DNA of 42,589 bases from Methylocystis sp. (GTDB taxonomy: Bacteria; Pseudomonadota; Alphaproteobacteria; Rhizobiales; Beijerinckiaceae), in NCBI GenBank assembly GCA_022843405.1, contig JALHNQ010000028.1, forward strand, positions 1-42,589. Direction: 5' to 3'. Shown here one piece after another: positions 9,674 through 16,681 of the stretch; position 1 is the first letter of the stretch, and the number at the start of each line of letters is the position of its first letter. A program made the translations under genes and the position numbers. The notes beneath the pieces were generated by a model. That model was not told where the DNA came from, did no database searches, and saw nothing but the letters and a program-made list of their open reading frames with translations.

Positions 9674-10615
9674 TCAGTTGCGCGACGCGCTCCACAGCAG
9701 GAACAGAGCCGCGTCTCCTGGCAGGCCGTCAGGAAAATCGACGATTTGCGCCGCGATGCGAAAGCCGCGCGGGTGCAGCTCATTGCGCCAGCGCTGAAAA
9801 ACGTCGGCAGGCTCGCCGCGCAGAGTCGCCGGCCAATTGGGGTCTGGCGCATTGATCGCGCGTCCGCCGTCCGTGCAGAGCTGAGACGGAAAGCGGATCA
9901 GCAGATGTTCGGTGAGCCCGGCAGCCGCACTGCGTCGCGCCTGCTCCAGCATGTCCCGCCATTGGCCGTCGGTCAGCCGCTGACTTGCAAGTTCGCGGAT
10001 GCGTTGATCGCGCAGTTCGATCGCCATGCGCCGACGCTCAACGCGCTCCAATTCGAGTTCTCGCTCACGGGCCGCCACGAGTTCGCGAAATTCCTGCGCC
10101 GTCGCTAAAGCGCAGCGTTCGCCCGTTCGCTGCGGAATGGAGAAGAGCGGGCGGCGCCGATGCGCCTCCAGCGCCAATGCGGGAAATCCGCCCTTCATCG
10201 CCTCCATGACTTCTTTGCGGAGCAGGAGGCCGATGATCTTATGGCCTTCGACGACAGGGATGCGTTTGAGGCTGTGGCTCTCCATGATCCGCGCGATGTC
10301 GGGAATTTTGGCGCCATCTGAAATTGAGATCGCCGGAGACGTCATCACTTCGCGCAGCGCGCGCCCATTGGCGTGGAACAGGCGCTTTGGCCTGTCGCGT
10401 AGCAGAAATGCCGGGATGGCGCCGAGGTCGGGCGGGGAGCCGGCTCGGGCCTGTTCCAGATTGCTCCGGGTCACTATGCCGATCGGCGAGAGGTCGTCAT
10501 CGACGACCGGCACCGCGCCGAGGCCGCAGTCGGCGAGAAGTTTCGCGACGTAATCGAGGTCTGCGTCCGCCGTGACATAAGGAAAGTCGCTGTTCATCAG
10601 ATCGCGCGCGATCAT
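9674..10615 (-). CDS. CBS-domain protein with coiled-coil C-terminal region
   Basis: 313 aa. Two CBS motifs occupy the N-terminal half: residues 1-60 (VTADADLDYVAKLLADCGLG, VPVVDDDLSPIGIVT) and about 90-150 (VMTSPAISISDGAKIPDIA, RIPVVEGHKIIGLLLR). Such pairs bind adenine nucleotides and act as regulatory modules. After residue 180 comes a charged helical stretch (AARERELELERVERRRMAIE) and a C-terminal region not matched to a family. The ATG at 10615 has GGGAGGCGACAGCGG upstream; a longer frame would run into xth and is rejected. It lies 32 bp downstream of xth on the same strand, so the two may be cotranscribed. Confidence 0.8.
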   Translation of the reverse strand: MIARDLMNSDFPYVTADADLDYVAKLLADCGLGAVPVVDDDLSPIGIVTRSNLEQARAGSPPDLGAIPAFLLRDRPKRLFHANGRALREVMTSPAISISDGAKIPDIARIMESHSLKRIPVVEGHKIIGLLLRKEVMEAMKGGFPALALEAHRRRPLFSIPQRTGERCALATAQEFRELVAARERELELERVERRRMAIELRDQRIRELASQRLTDGQWRDMLEQARRSAAAGLTEHLLIRFPSQLCTDGGRAINAPDPNWPATLRGEPADVFQRWRNELHPRGFRIAAQIVDFPDGLPGDAALFLLWSASRN

Positions 10616-10647
10616 GCCGCTGTCGCCTCCCGATCCCTTTTGCGCGC

Positions 10648-11463
10648 TCAGCCCAACAATTCGATCGTCACCGGCACATGATCGGACGGCCGGGTCCAGC
10701 TGCGCGCGTCGCGCAGCACCTCGAGACGCTTGAGCCCGCCTGCAAGCGCCTCGCTCACCAATATATGATCGAGCCGGCGCCCCCGGTTCGACGCCTGCCA
10801 ATCGGCGGCACGGTAGCTCCACCAAGTATAGAGCTTTTCTTCCGCCGGCACGAAGTGCCGCATCGCGTCGACCCACGCGCCGGCCTGAAAAACGCTTGTA
10901 AGCTTTTCCACCTCGATGGGCGTGTGGCTCACGACCTTGAGCAGCGCCTTATGGCTCCAAACGTCATGTTCGAGCGGGGCGACATTGAGATCGCCGACCA
11001 GCGCCACGCGTCCGCGCGAAACGCCCTCCGTGGCGATCCAGTCTCGCATTTCGTCGAGGAAATCGAGCTTATGCTGAAATTTCGGATTGACGTCCACGTC
11101 AGGCTCGTCGCCGCCGGCCGGCACGTAAAAATTGTGCAGCGATATCGGGCCGCCTTCAGAGTCGATCTCAACGCAGATATGACGCGCGTCGCCCTTTTCG
11201 CAGAAGCTGCGCTTTTCGACGAAGCGCAAAGGCCGCTTCGATATGACGGCGACGCCGTGGTAGCCCTTCTGGCCATTGATCGCGACATGTTCGTAGCCGA
11301 GCGCGTGCAAATCCTTCATCGGGAATTCGGCGTCCCGGCATTTCGTCTCCTGCAGGCAGAGCACGTCGGGCGCGCGGCTTTTGAGAAATTCCGCGACGAG
11401 CGGTAGGCGCAGTCGAACGGAATTGATGTTCCAGGTGGTGATCTTGAGGCTTGCCGGTTTCAA
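10648..11463 (-). CDS. xth: Exodeoxyribonuclease III (AP endonuclease)
   Basis: 271 aa. It cuts DNA at abasic sites and digests 3' ends during base-excision repair in the cytoplasm. The exonuclease-endonuclease-phosphatase fold is clear: TWNINSVR at the start, LCLQETKC with the metal-binding Glu, NFYVPAGGDE with the catalytic Tyr, LVGDLNVAP with Asp and Asn, RRLDHILVS, and SDHVPV with the final Asp-His pair. It is followed by the CBS protein and preceded at 6 bp by the YcjF-like gene on the same strand, so the three could form one transcript. Confidence 0.95.
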   Translation of the reverse strand: MKPASLKITTWNINSVRLRLPLVAEFLKSRAPDVLCLQETKCRDAEFPMKDLHALGYEHVAINGQKGYHGVAVISKRPLRFVEKRSFCEKGDARHICVEIDSEGGPISLHNFYVPAGGDEPDVDVNPKFQHKLDFLDEMRDWIATEGVSRGRVALVGDLNVAPLEHDVWSHKALLKVVSHTPIEVEKLTSVFQAGAWVDAMRHFVPAEEKLYTWWSYRAADWQASNRGRRLDHILVSEALAGGLKRLEVLRDARSWTRPSDHVPVTIELLG

Positions 11464-11469
11464 ATTTGA

Positions 11470-12549
11470 TCAGCTCTTGGTCTTGTCGCTGCGGAAAAGG
11501 AAAGGCGCGACGTCGCTGACGCCCGGCTGCTTCTCGGCGATGAACGGCGTCGGGCGGCAGACGGCCATGGCGGAAAGGCCCACTCGCGCGGTGAGAAGAC
11601 CATTCAATACGCCCTCGCCAAGCTTTGCGGAAACGCGGGCGGCGATTCCATGGCCGAGCGCCTGCTGAAGCAAGGAGTCGCCGACCGCCATGCCGCCGGT
11701 GATCGCCAGATGCGCGCCCACCGAACGGGCGAGCTTGAAGAAGCCGAACAGCCCCGGTCGGCCGCCATAAATTTCCGCAATCCGCCGCATCAGCACGATC
11801 GCCTGGCCAACGACGAAAAGCACATCGATGAGCGCACGCGGGCTGATCGCCGTGACGACGGAGACGCGCTTGGCGGCGCCAGCGATCTCTCGTCGCGCCT
11901 CTTCGTCGAGCGGCGCGACGAGATTGCGCTCGGCAAGCGTGATCAGATCGCGTCCGTCGATGATCTGCTTCAGATAGTCCTTCAGCCGCGCCCGCGCTTG
12001 GCCGGTGTCGGGGCGATCGTCATAAAGCTTACAAAGGTCGCTGACGCGTTCGCGCGCGGCCTTGCCGTCGTCGCTTGCATGCGCCTCGGCCAGCGCGGCA
12101 TGCAGCTTGGCGATGCGGTTCTGCCGGCCCATCGCGCGAAACTCGCGCGCGAGGGAAATGGTGGCCGCGATGGCGGCGACGCCTGCGAGGCCGAGCCCCA
12201 GCGCCCCGAGAATAGCCGAGTGCCGGAACAGGTCTTCGACGACTCCCCATATCCACATCGTCAGCGCCAAGGACAAAAGTCCGCTGACGGCCGAGAGAAA
12301 GACGCCGCCCCAGGAGAAGACGTAACGGCGCAGCATGCCGTCCGCCTGCGCCGCTTCGACGGCGGCTTCGTCGCCGGTCATCCCGTCGGCGAGTTCCGCG
12401 GCTTCACGGGCGAAGGCGTCAAATTCGGCCTCGACCACCTCGACGGGCCGCCGCCTTGCCTCGTCAGCTTGCGTCGGCGACCTGGCGGTGACCGTCTGGT
12501 CGCCTTCGAGGCGGAAAGCTCGTGGGCGCGGCCTTCGTTGCTGGGTCAT
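11470..12549 (-). CDS. YcjF/DUF697-type (UPF0283) inner membrane protein
   Basis: 359 aa. The N-terminal 70 residues are hydrophilic (FRLEGDQTV, then an acidic stretch). Two adjacent membrane helices follow (about 78-100, VFLSAVSGLLSLALTMWIW, and 112-133), then an amphipathic region with AEAHASDDGKAARERVS, and a C-terminal DUF697 domain (VVTAISPRALIDVLFVVGQ, IAEIYGGRPGLFGFFKL). This matches the family of YcjF and TIGR01620. In many proteobacteria the gene follows ycjX (a DUF463 GTPase-like protein), which is absent here. Function is unknown. Confidence 0.8.
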   Translation of the reverse strand: MTQQRRPRPRAFRLEGDQTVTARSPTQADEARRRPVEVVEAEFDAFAREAAELADGMTGDEAAVEAAQADGMLRRYVFSWGGVFLSAVSGLLSLALTMWIWGVVEDLFRHSAILGALGLGLAGVAAIAATISLAREFRAMGRQNRIAKLHAALAEAHASDDGKAARERVSDLCKLYDDRPDTGQARARLKDYLKQIIDGRDLITLAERNLVAPLDEEARREIAGAAKRVSVVTAISPRALIDVLFVVGQAIVLMRRIAEIYGGRPGLFGFFKLARSVGAHLAITGGMAVGDSLLQQALGHGIAARVSAKLGEGVLNGLLTARVGLSAMAVCRPTPFIAEKQPGVSDVAPFLFRSDKTKS

Positions 12550-12774
12550 GGCGATCCTGATTTGGCCTTCCTTAGCGCTTCGCGTGGCAAAAGGCGAAGC
12601 GCATCTTTCGCTCGAGCGTCGAGGAAGCGATCTTGCGTTTAGATGGCCGCCGCCAGGGCGCGACGGCCTGAAAATATAGTCTAAGTCGCCGCCGAAAACG
12701 CTTGTTGCGGCGCGATTGCGCCTCCTTTAGCATTCCCGCGCCATTCGGTGTCGAGAAGTATCGCGTTTTAGCGC

Positions 12775-13368
12775 ATGGACTCCATCATATACGACCTCCT
12801 CGCGGTTGCGATCGGCTATCTGCTCGGCTCCATTCCTTTCGGTCTGCTGCTGACGCGCTTGGCGGGCGCCCCCGATCTTCGTTCGATCGGTTCGGGCAAT
12901 ATCGGCGCGACCAACGTGCTGCGCACCGGTCGCAAGGATCTGGCGGCTGCGACGTTGCTTCTCGACGGGTTGAAGGGAACGGCGGCGGCGCTCATCGGCG
13001 CTTCGCTTTCGCCCGAAGGCGGGATGATCGCCGGGCTCGCGGCGTTCGTCGGCCATGTCGCGCCGGTCTGGCTGCAGTTCAGGGGCGGCAAGGGCGTCGC
13101 GACCTTTCTTGGCGTGCTGTTTGGCCTCAATTGGCCGACGGCGCTGATTTTCTGCGCCGTTTGGCTGTCGGCGGCGGCGCTGTCGCGATACTCCTCGCTT
13201 GGCGCGCTGGCGGCGAGCGCGGCGGCCCCGCTGGCCTTGTTCATCTTTGGCCACACAGGCGAAGCCTTTGGCGTGGCGATCATGGCCGTGATCGTCTACT
13301 ACAGGCATAAAGACAATATCGCCCGTTTGCGCGCCGGCTCCGAAACGCGGATCGGACAAAAGGCGTGA
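12775..13368 (+). CDS. plsY: Glycerol-3-phosphate acyltransferase PlsY
   Basis: 197 aa, normal length. An inner-membrane enzyme that moves an acyl group from acyl-phosphate to glycerol-3-phosphate, the first step of phospholipid synthesis. The three conserved loops are visible: GSIPFG and [22 protein letters not shown], and [12 protein letters not shown], with YYRHKDNI near the C-terminus. Five or so hydrophobic helices separate them. The stop TGA overlaps the GTG start of dprA (GTGA), so plsY and dprA formed one operon before dprA was interrupted. Confidence 0.95.
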   Translation: MDSIIYDLLAVAIGYLLGSIPFGLLLTRLAGAPDLRSIGSGNIGATNVLRTGRKDLAAATLLLDGLKGTAAALIGASLSPEGGMIAGLAAFVGHVAPVWLQFRGGKGVATFLGVLFGLNWPTALIFCAVWLSAAALSRYSSLGALAASAAAPLALFIFGHTGEAFGVAIMAVIVYYRHKDNIARLRAGSETRIGQKA

Positions 13369-13453
13369 GTGAGGCTGCGCCGCCAGGACGGTTGAGCGAG
13401 GCGCAACTCGTCGACTGGCTCAGGCTGATTCGCAGCGAAAACATCGGACCGCG
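13365..13453 (+). pseudogene. dprA: dprA, 5' fragment (gene interrupted by an IS element)
   Basis: The first 29 codons and part of the next: GTG start overlapping the plsY stop, then LSEAQLVDWLRLIRSENIGP, the N-terminal helical segment of DprA. The frame then enters the insertion element (Gly-Ile-Met-Ala-Gln...). Deleting the element and one copy of the 8-bp duplication (13454-17194) joins this fragment exactly in frame to 17195-18377 and gives a 423-codon dprA. The fragment alone cannot function. Confidence 0.93.
13446..13453. repeat. Target-site duplication, left copy (GGACCGCG)
   Basis: The 8-bp sequence GGACCGCG directly precedes the left inverted repeat and recurs directly after the right one at 17187-17194. 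Eight base pairs is the usual duplication of IS1595-family elements. Confidence 0.95.
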
Positions 13454-13479
13454 CGGTATTATGGCGCAAACGCCACAAG
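13454..13479 (+). repeat. Left terminal inverted repeat (26 bp)
   Basis: Begins CGGTATTATGGCGCAAACGC and ends CACAAG; it is the exact reverse complement of 17161-17186. Within it TGGCG-CAAA-CGCCA can fold as a small hairpin, so each end of the element has an internal palindrome. Confidence 0.96.
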
Positions 13480-13539
13480 GGGCGCGCGGCGGCGAAGGCG
13501 CTTTTGGTGCTTGTGGCCTTTTTTACCATCGGCCCTGGT

Positions 13540-14499
13540 TCAATCGACGTAGCCAGAAGCGAAAGCTCGGTTGATTTTCATTTCCGAAATCGTGACCGTG
13601 TGATCGTGCGAACCGAACAAGAGCGAGAGTTTCGGCTCATCTGGACTCGGTCTAATCAATTCATACATAAAGCCGGTGTGATGGATCGTCTTATCAACGG
13701 GCGACCGGTAACAAACACTCCCGACGAGACGGGGGGAAAAGCCTCTGTCTTCTCTCCCACCGGTAAACTTCTCAATTTCGTCTCTATTGATCGACATCCC
13801 ACGAATTATTTTCATCTTACATTGTGGAAACAGGTTGTGACCGATAACCATTGGATCTGGCCGCTTCAGACCGGAATAGTATCGCGTTTGTTCCTTCATG
13901 ATTTCATCGATCAGCGAATGGGCGCGATCTTCCTGACTAATAAAATGGCAGCTAATCATGATATTGAGCGCCGGGGAATTGCCAGTGTTTCGTATCTTGA
14001 AACCGATAGTGATCTTTCCGCTGCGGTCTTTAAAAACAAGGTCGCTGGCGAGGTTCGGTTTTACAGAGAGCCACGGTCGATGATCGGCAACGAAAGCTTC
14101 TCGGCTCTGGTCATTCGATTTCTGGGCGACCCTAATGCTTTTCCAAACAAGAAGTATGCCGATAGTCGTTATGACGAACCCAAACAGCGTGACCCAAAAC
14201 GTGCACTTCGCCCAGAAGGCCATTTCTTCTTGAGCTGCAAGATCACGCTTAGTTTGATTATCTTCGTCGGCGGTCTTTGGCTTGTTTATATTGGTTTCCA
14301 GCGCACGGATGATGTTACCGATTTGGATTTGAAGGGCATCAAGTATCAGTCGTGTTTTGTCGTTCTGTGGGCTTTGCTCATTTTTTTGGGCGCTGGCATG
14401 GCCTCTGGTGTTGTTACCTACTGGTTGAGCCAGTATGCCCCCAGTGCTTACGAGGATTCCGAAAGCCGCAACGACTGACAACCAATTGCTTCGAGACAT
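13540..14499 (-). CDS. Passenger membrane protein of unknown function
   Basis: 319 aa, not recognised as a named family. A hydrophobic N-terminus (about 6-24, LSVVAAFGILVSTGGILA) may be a signal or first helix. A linker rich in Asn/Gln/Lys follows, then a membrane helix (about 96-116, FWVTLFGFVITTIGILLVW) leading into SIRVAQKSNDQSREAFVADH, a helix-plus-HRPW pattern seen in many uncharacterised single-pass proteins. The C-terminal 180 residues look like a beta-rich soluble domain (GKITIGFKIRNTGNSPALNI). The ATG at 14499 lies 52 bp inside the DUF6471 gene, with no clear ribosome-binding site, so translational coupling or a later start is possible. Codon use is less GC-rich than the chromosome. 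Confidence 0.6.
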   Translation of the reverse strand: MSRSNWLSVVAAFGILVSTGGILAQPVGNNTRGHASAQKNEQSPQNDKTRLILDALQIQIGNIIRALETNINKPKTADEDNQTKRDLAAQEEMAFWAKCTFWVTLFGFVITTIGILLVWKSIRVAQKSNDQSREAFVADHRPWLSVKPNLASDLVFKDRSGKITIGFKIRNTGNSPALNIMISCHFISQEDRAHSLIDEIMKEQTRYYSGLKRPDPMVIGHNLFPQCKMKIIRGMSINRDEIEKFTGGREDRGFSPRLVGSVCYRSPVDKTIHHTGFMYELIRPSPDEPKLSLLFGSHDHTVTISEMKINRAFASGYVD

Positions 14500-14681
14500 T
14501 GGACTAAAAACACCGCCGTGAATCCACCACGGCTGATCTTATTGGCAATGTTCCTTTCTGTCTCTGGAATCCCCATGACGGTTAGTTTTTCTGCCAATTC
14601 GCGATACCCGAACCCCCGTTTTTTGAGTTCGGCCTTCAGGAGCCCTTTAACCCGCTGTTCCCACTCAGGATTTTTAGCCAT
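14448..14681 (-). CDS. DUF6471-type helix-turn-helix protein (passenger)
   Basis: 77 aa. The pattern of a WEQRVKGLLKAELKKRGFGY helix, then YRELAEKLTVMGIPETERN, NKISRGGFTAVF and a QCLEAIG end matches the small DUF6471 domain, which resembles a Cro/C1-type DNA-binding helix-turn-helix. It probably controls the divergent promoter between itself and the transposase, where repeats of TATCCG are found. It overlaps the downstream membrane protein gene. Family function is unknown; the regulatory role is inferred. Confidence 0.72.
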   Translation of the reverse strand: MAKNPEWEQRVKGLLKAELKKRGFGYRELAEKLTVMGIPETERNIANKISRGGFTAVFLVQCLEAIGCQSLRLSESS

Positions 14682-14794
14682 ACTGATACCTCGTATCCGA
14701 CAATGAAAATCATCATATGCGATATATTTGTCATTGACAATATGGTGCGACTATATCATCATATCCGGCATAAATACACCGGATACGACGATAA
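14682..14794. promoter_or_regulatory. Divergent control region of the element with palindromes
   Basis: An AT-rich gap between the DUF6471 gene (minus) and the transposase (plus). It contains a 13-bp palindrome TTGTCATTGACAA (14728-14740) whose right half gives TTGACA, a -35-like sequence; the arms TCGTATCCG (about 14690) and CGGATACGA (about 14777); a 7-bp inverted repeat TATCCGG/CCGGATA around 14762-14782; and two direct copies of ATCATCATAT (14709-14718 and 14755-14764). I read it as a back-to-back promoter with operators, perhaps for the DUF6471 protein. Confidence 0.5.
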
Positions 14795-15778
14795 ATGGCC
14801 CAACACTTCCTTCTCTCCCGCGCCGCCAAGACGCTCTCGCTCGCCGCGATCTTCCGTATGTCGGATGCTGACGCCGAGACGATGTTCTGCCGCGTGCGCT
14901 GGCCTGAGACGGACGGCAAGCCGGTTTGTCCGCATTGCGGCGGTGTGGAAGCCTATGACTGCCGCCGCCCGAGCGGCGCGCCGCGCTTCCGTTGCCGCGC
15001 CTGCGCGAAGGATTTCAGCGTGACCTCGGGGACGCTCTTTGCGTCTCACAAGCTGCCCTTGCGCGTCTATCTCGCCGCTATCGCCATCTTCGCCAATGAG
15101 GTGAAGGGCAAGAGCGCTCTCGCCATGTCTCGCGACTTGGGAACATCCTACAAGGCCGCCTTCGTCCTGTTGCACAAGCTGCGCGAGGCGATGGCCGAAG
15201 AAATGAAAGGCCGCGTTGTCGGCGGCGCCGGCGAGGAAGTGGAGATCGACGGCGGTTATTTCGGTGGTTACGTGAAACCCGCCAACTACAAAGAGAACCG
15301 CCGCGACCGCCGCTTTGGCGTGAACCAGTCCGGCGCTCGCCAGTGCGTCGTTATCGTCCGCGAGCGCAACGGCCATTCTGTGCCGGCCGTGTTTCATGCG
15401 GAAAGCCATGCGCTAGACTTCGTTCGCCGCCGCATCGCGAAAGGTTCAATCGTTCACGCCGACGAAGCCGGCTCTTGGGATGCATTGCACGCCAACTTCG
15501 AAATGAAGCGCATCAATCATCAGGAAGCCTTTTCCGACAATGGCGCCTGCACGAACAACGCCGAGTCCTATTTCTCGCGACTGCGCCGCGCCGAGATCGG
15601 CCACCACCATTCTGTTGCTGGCCAGTATCTGCTTCGCTATGCGCAGGAAAGCTCTTGGCGAGAGGATCACCGCCGCATGTCAAACGGCGAACAGGTGAGC
15701 CGCATTGCGGCGCTAGCGATGAAAAAGAAGACGAGCCCGGACTTCACCGGATATTGGCAGCGGCATATTGCGGCGTGA
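14795..15778 (+). CDS. IS1595 (ISXO2)-family transposase
   Basis: 327 aa. The N-terminal zinc ribbon is visible as CPHCGG (about 47-52) and CRRPSGAPRFRCRAC, followed by KDFSVTSGTLFASHKLPL, the typical ISXO2-like block. The helical region SALAMSRDLGTSYKAAFVLLHK follows. The DDE_Tnp_IS1595 catalytic core has VEIDGGYFGGYVKP with the first Asp, IVHADEAGSWDAL with the second Asp, and NAESYFSRLRRAEIGHHHS with the Asn/Glu-type last residues of this family. It catalyses cut-and-paste movement of the element and appears intact. It uses the rare UCA serine codon at least twice (15446-15448 and 15680-15682). No strong ribosome-binding site precedes the ATG. Confidence 0.93.
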   Translation: MAQHFLLSRAAKTLSLAAIFRMSDADAETMFCRVRWPETDGKPVCPHCGGVEAYDCRRPSGAPRFRCRACAKDFSVTSGTLFASHKLPLRVYLAAIAIFANEVKGKSALAMSRDLGTSYKAAFVLLHKLREAMAEEMKGRVVGGAGEEVEIDGGYFGGYVKPANYKENRRDRRFGVNQSGARQCVVIVRERNGHSVPAVFHAESHALDFVRRRIAKGSIVHADEAGSWDALHANFEMKRINHQEAFSDNGACTNNAESYFSRLRRAEIGHHHSVAGQYLLRYAQESSWREDHRRMSNGEQVSRIAALAMKKKTSPDFTGYWQRHIAA

Positions 15779-15812
15779 TTATATTCTCATTTGATTACCT
15801 TGACAGAAGACC

Positions 15813-15841
15813 TTGACGAACGGCGTTCATCAAGAGATAGT
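15813..15841 (+). promoter_or_regulatory. Candidate promoter for the first tRNA
   Basis: TTGACG (15813-15818), a 17-bp spacer, and GATAGT (15836-15841), ending 7 bp before the first tRNA base. The spacing and four-of-six match in the -10 fit a sigma-70-type promoter that would start transcription at the tRNA 5' end. A second TTGACA is at 15800-15805. Confidence 0.5.
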
Positions 15842-15848
15842 TCGTCGT

Positions 15849-15937
15849 GCCCGTGTGGCGGAATTGGTAGACGCAACGGTCTTGAAAACCGAAGTCCTCT
15901 CCGGGGCGTGCAGGTTCGAATCCTGTTGCGGGCACCA
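15849..15937 (+). tRNA. tRNA with UGA (Ser) anticodon on a leucine-type body, CCA encoded
   Basis: 89 nt including CCA, folded by eye. Acceptor GCCCGTG pairs with TGCGGGC (two G-T pairs), then A73 and CCA. The D-arm GCGGAATTGGTAGACGC is the standard bacterial tRNA-Leu form. The anticodon arm CGGT-CTTGAAA-ACCG places UGA at positions 34-36 and nearly copies the anticodon arm of tRNA-Ser(UGA). A long variable arm (AGTCCTCTCCGGGGCGT) is followed by the T-arm GCAGG-TTCGAAT-CCTGT. A73 and the D-arm favour LeuRS, the anticodon reads UCA serine codons. It may charge with Leu, with Ser, or poorly. It is carried inside the IS1595-type element. Confidence 0.82.
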
Positions 15938-15958
15938 TCGCAACCAAAGGAAACAACA

Positions 15959-16363
15959 ATGAAACCAACAGGGAAGCGCATGAAAGTCCTAGACGACGAC
16001 GTCGCGCGTGTGGACGCGGAAATCGCTCGACTACAGGCGTTGCGAGAAGGACTCCTCCGAGCAAAGGTTCTCATCTCAGGCGAGACGCCGGCCACCCCGA
16101 ATGTTGACGGCCGGAAGCGATCTCCAAACATCAAGCCCCTCATTCTTGATTACATGAAATCCGTGGAGGCGCGCGGGGCTACCTCTATCGAGGTGTCGGC
16201 GATCATCAAGGAGCGGGTTCCTACTGTCGCCAAGGACAGCGTAGGGTCGATTCTTTCGCGATTGAAGGCGGATGGAGCGCTAGCTTACGATGGGGAGAGG
16301 TACTACGACGCCCGCTTCGCGCCAAAGACGGAGCGCCCGTTTGAGCCGCGCGTAGTGGCCTAG
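15959..16363 (+). CDS. Small passenger protein: coiled coil plus winged-helix-like domain
   Basis: 134 aa, not recognised by name. Residues 8-38 form a heptad-rich helix (VARVDAEIARLQALREGLL), a Pro/Arg-rich linker follows, and residues about 58-115 (IKPLILDYMKSVEARGATSI, then SVGSILSRLKADGALAYDGE) have the pattern of a winged helix-turn-helix DNA-binding domain. The ATG at 15959 follows CAAAGGAAACAAC; a longer frame would run through the tRNA and is rejected. The gene begins 21 bp after the first tRNA and ends 44 bp before the second, so it may be processed from one transcript with them. Ser40 uses the rare UCA codon (16076-16078). Architecture resembles the protein at 16682-17128. Confidence 0.68.
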   Translation: MKPTGKRMKVLDDDVARVDAEIARLQALREGLLRAKVLISGETPATPNVDGRKRSPNIKPLILDYMKSVEARGATSIEVSAIIKERVPTVAKDSVGSILSRLKADGALAYDGERYYDARFAPKTERPFEPRVVA

Positions 16364-16370
16364 TAATTGA

Positions 16371-16398
16371 GAGCCCCAGGGCTGCAACCCTGGGGCTC
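16371..16398 (+). terminator. Strong hairpin without U-tract (possible terminator or processing site)
   Basis: GAGCCCCAGGG pairs perfectly with CCCTGGGGCTC around CTGCAA. It follows the small passenger gene by 7 bp and precedes the second tRNA by 9 bp. No run of T follows, so it may be an mRNA 3' stabiliser or tRNA-processing boundary rather than a classical terminator. Confidence 0.5.
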
Positions 16399-16407
16399 AA
16401 AGGTGAT

Positions 16408-16484
16408 GGCGCGGTAGCTCAGCTGGACAGAGCGGGGGTGTCGTAATCCCAATGTCGCCGGTTCGAATCCGGCCCGCGCCGCCA
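16408..16484 (+). tRNA. tRNA-like gene, arginine-type body with probable CGU anticodon, CCA encoded
   Basis: 77 nt including CCA, folded by eye. Acceptor GGCGCGG pairs perfectly with CCGCGCC, followed by G73 and CCA. D-arm GCTCAGCTGGACAGAGC, with A20, is the bacterial tRNA-Arg form. T-arm GCCGG-TTCGAAT-CCGGC is perfect. The anticodon stem is weak: GGGGT against TCCCA gives three G-C pairs with mismatches at both ends. With U33 fixed, the loop GTCGTAA gives CGU, a threonine anticodon. UCG (Arg) would need a G at position 33. It is either a chimeric/degenerate tRNA or a tRNA-shaped RNA. It lies inside the IS1595-type element. Confidence 0.72.
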
Positions 16485-16681
16485 TCTCTTGGAATTGATC
16501 GAAGCCTCTCCGGGGCGTTTCCATCGCTTCCATAAAAATGGTCTCATATTAGTCCGATGGGACCTAATCAATTTTGTTTTACAGACTCCCTTGATAGCCA
16601 ATTTCGGGAGTCTGTTTATCAACTAAAAACTCCACGAAATTTCCAAGGAGTCTTTTGAATTAAAAACTGTTTCAAAAAAAG

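Noticed and set aside
10616-10876. N-terminal extension of the CBS protein
   Set aside because: It would overlap xth and is Arg/Ala-rich; the ATG at 10615 has a good GGGAGG site.
13504-14478. Long plus-strand open frame antisense to the passenger membrane protein
   Set aside because: Its product has no domain pattern or ribosome-binding site, while the minus strand shows a clear membrane helix, a soluble domain and an upstream regulator.
16419-16622. Minus-strand open frame ending RRGPDSNRRHW...
   Set aside because: It is the translation of the antisense strand of the second tRNA, a common false protein.
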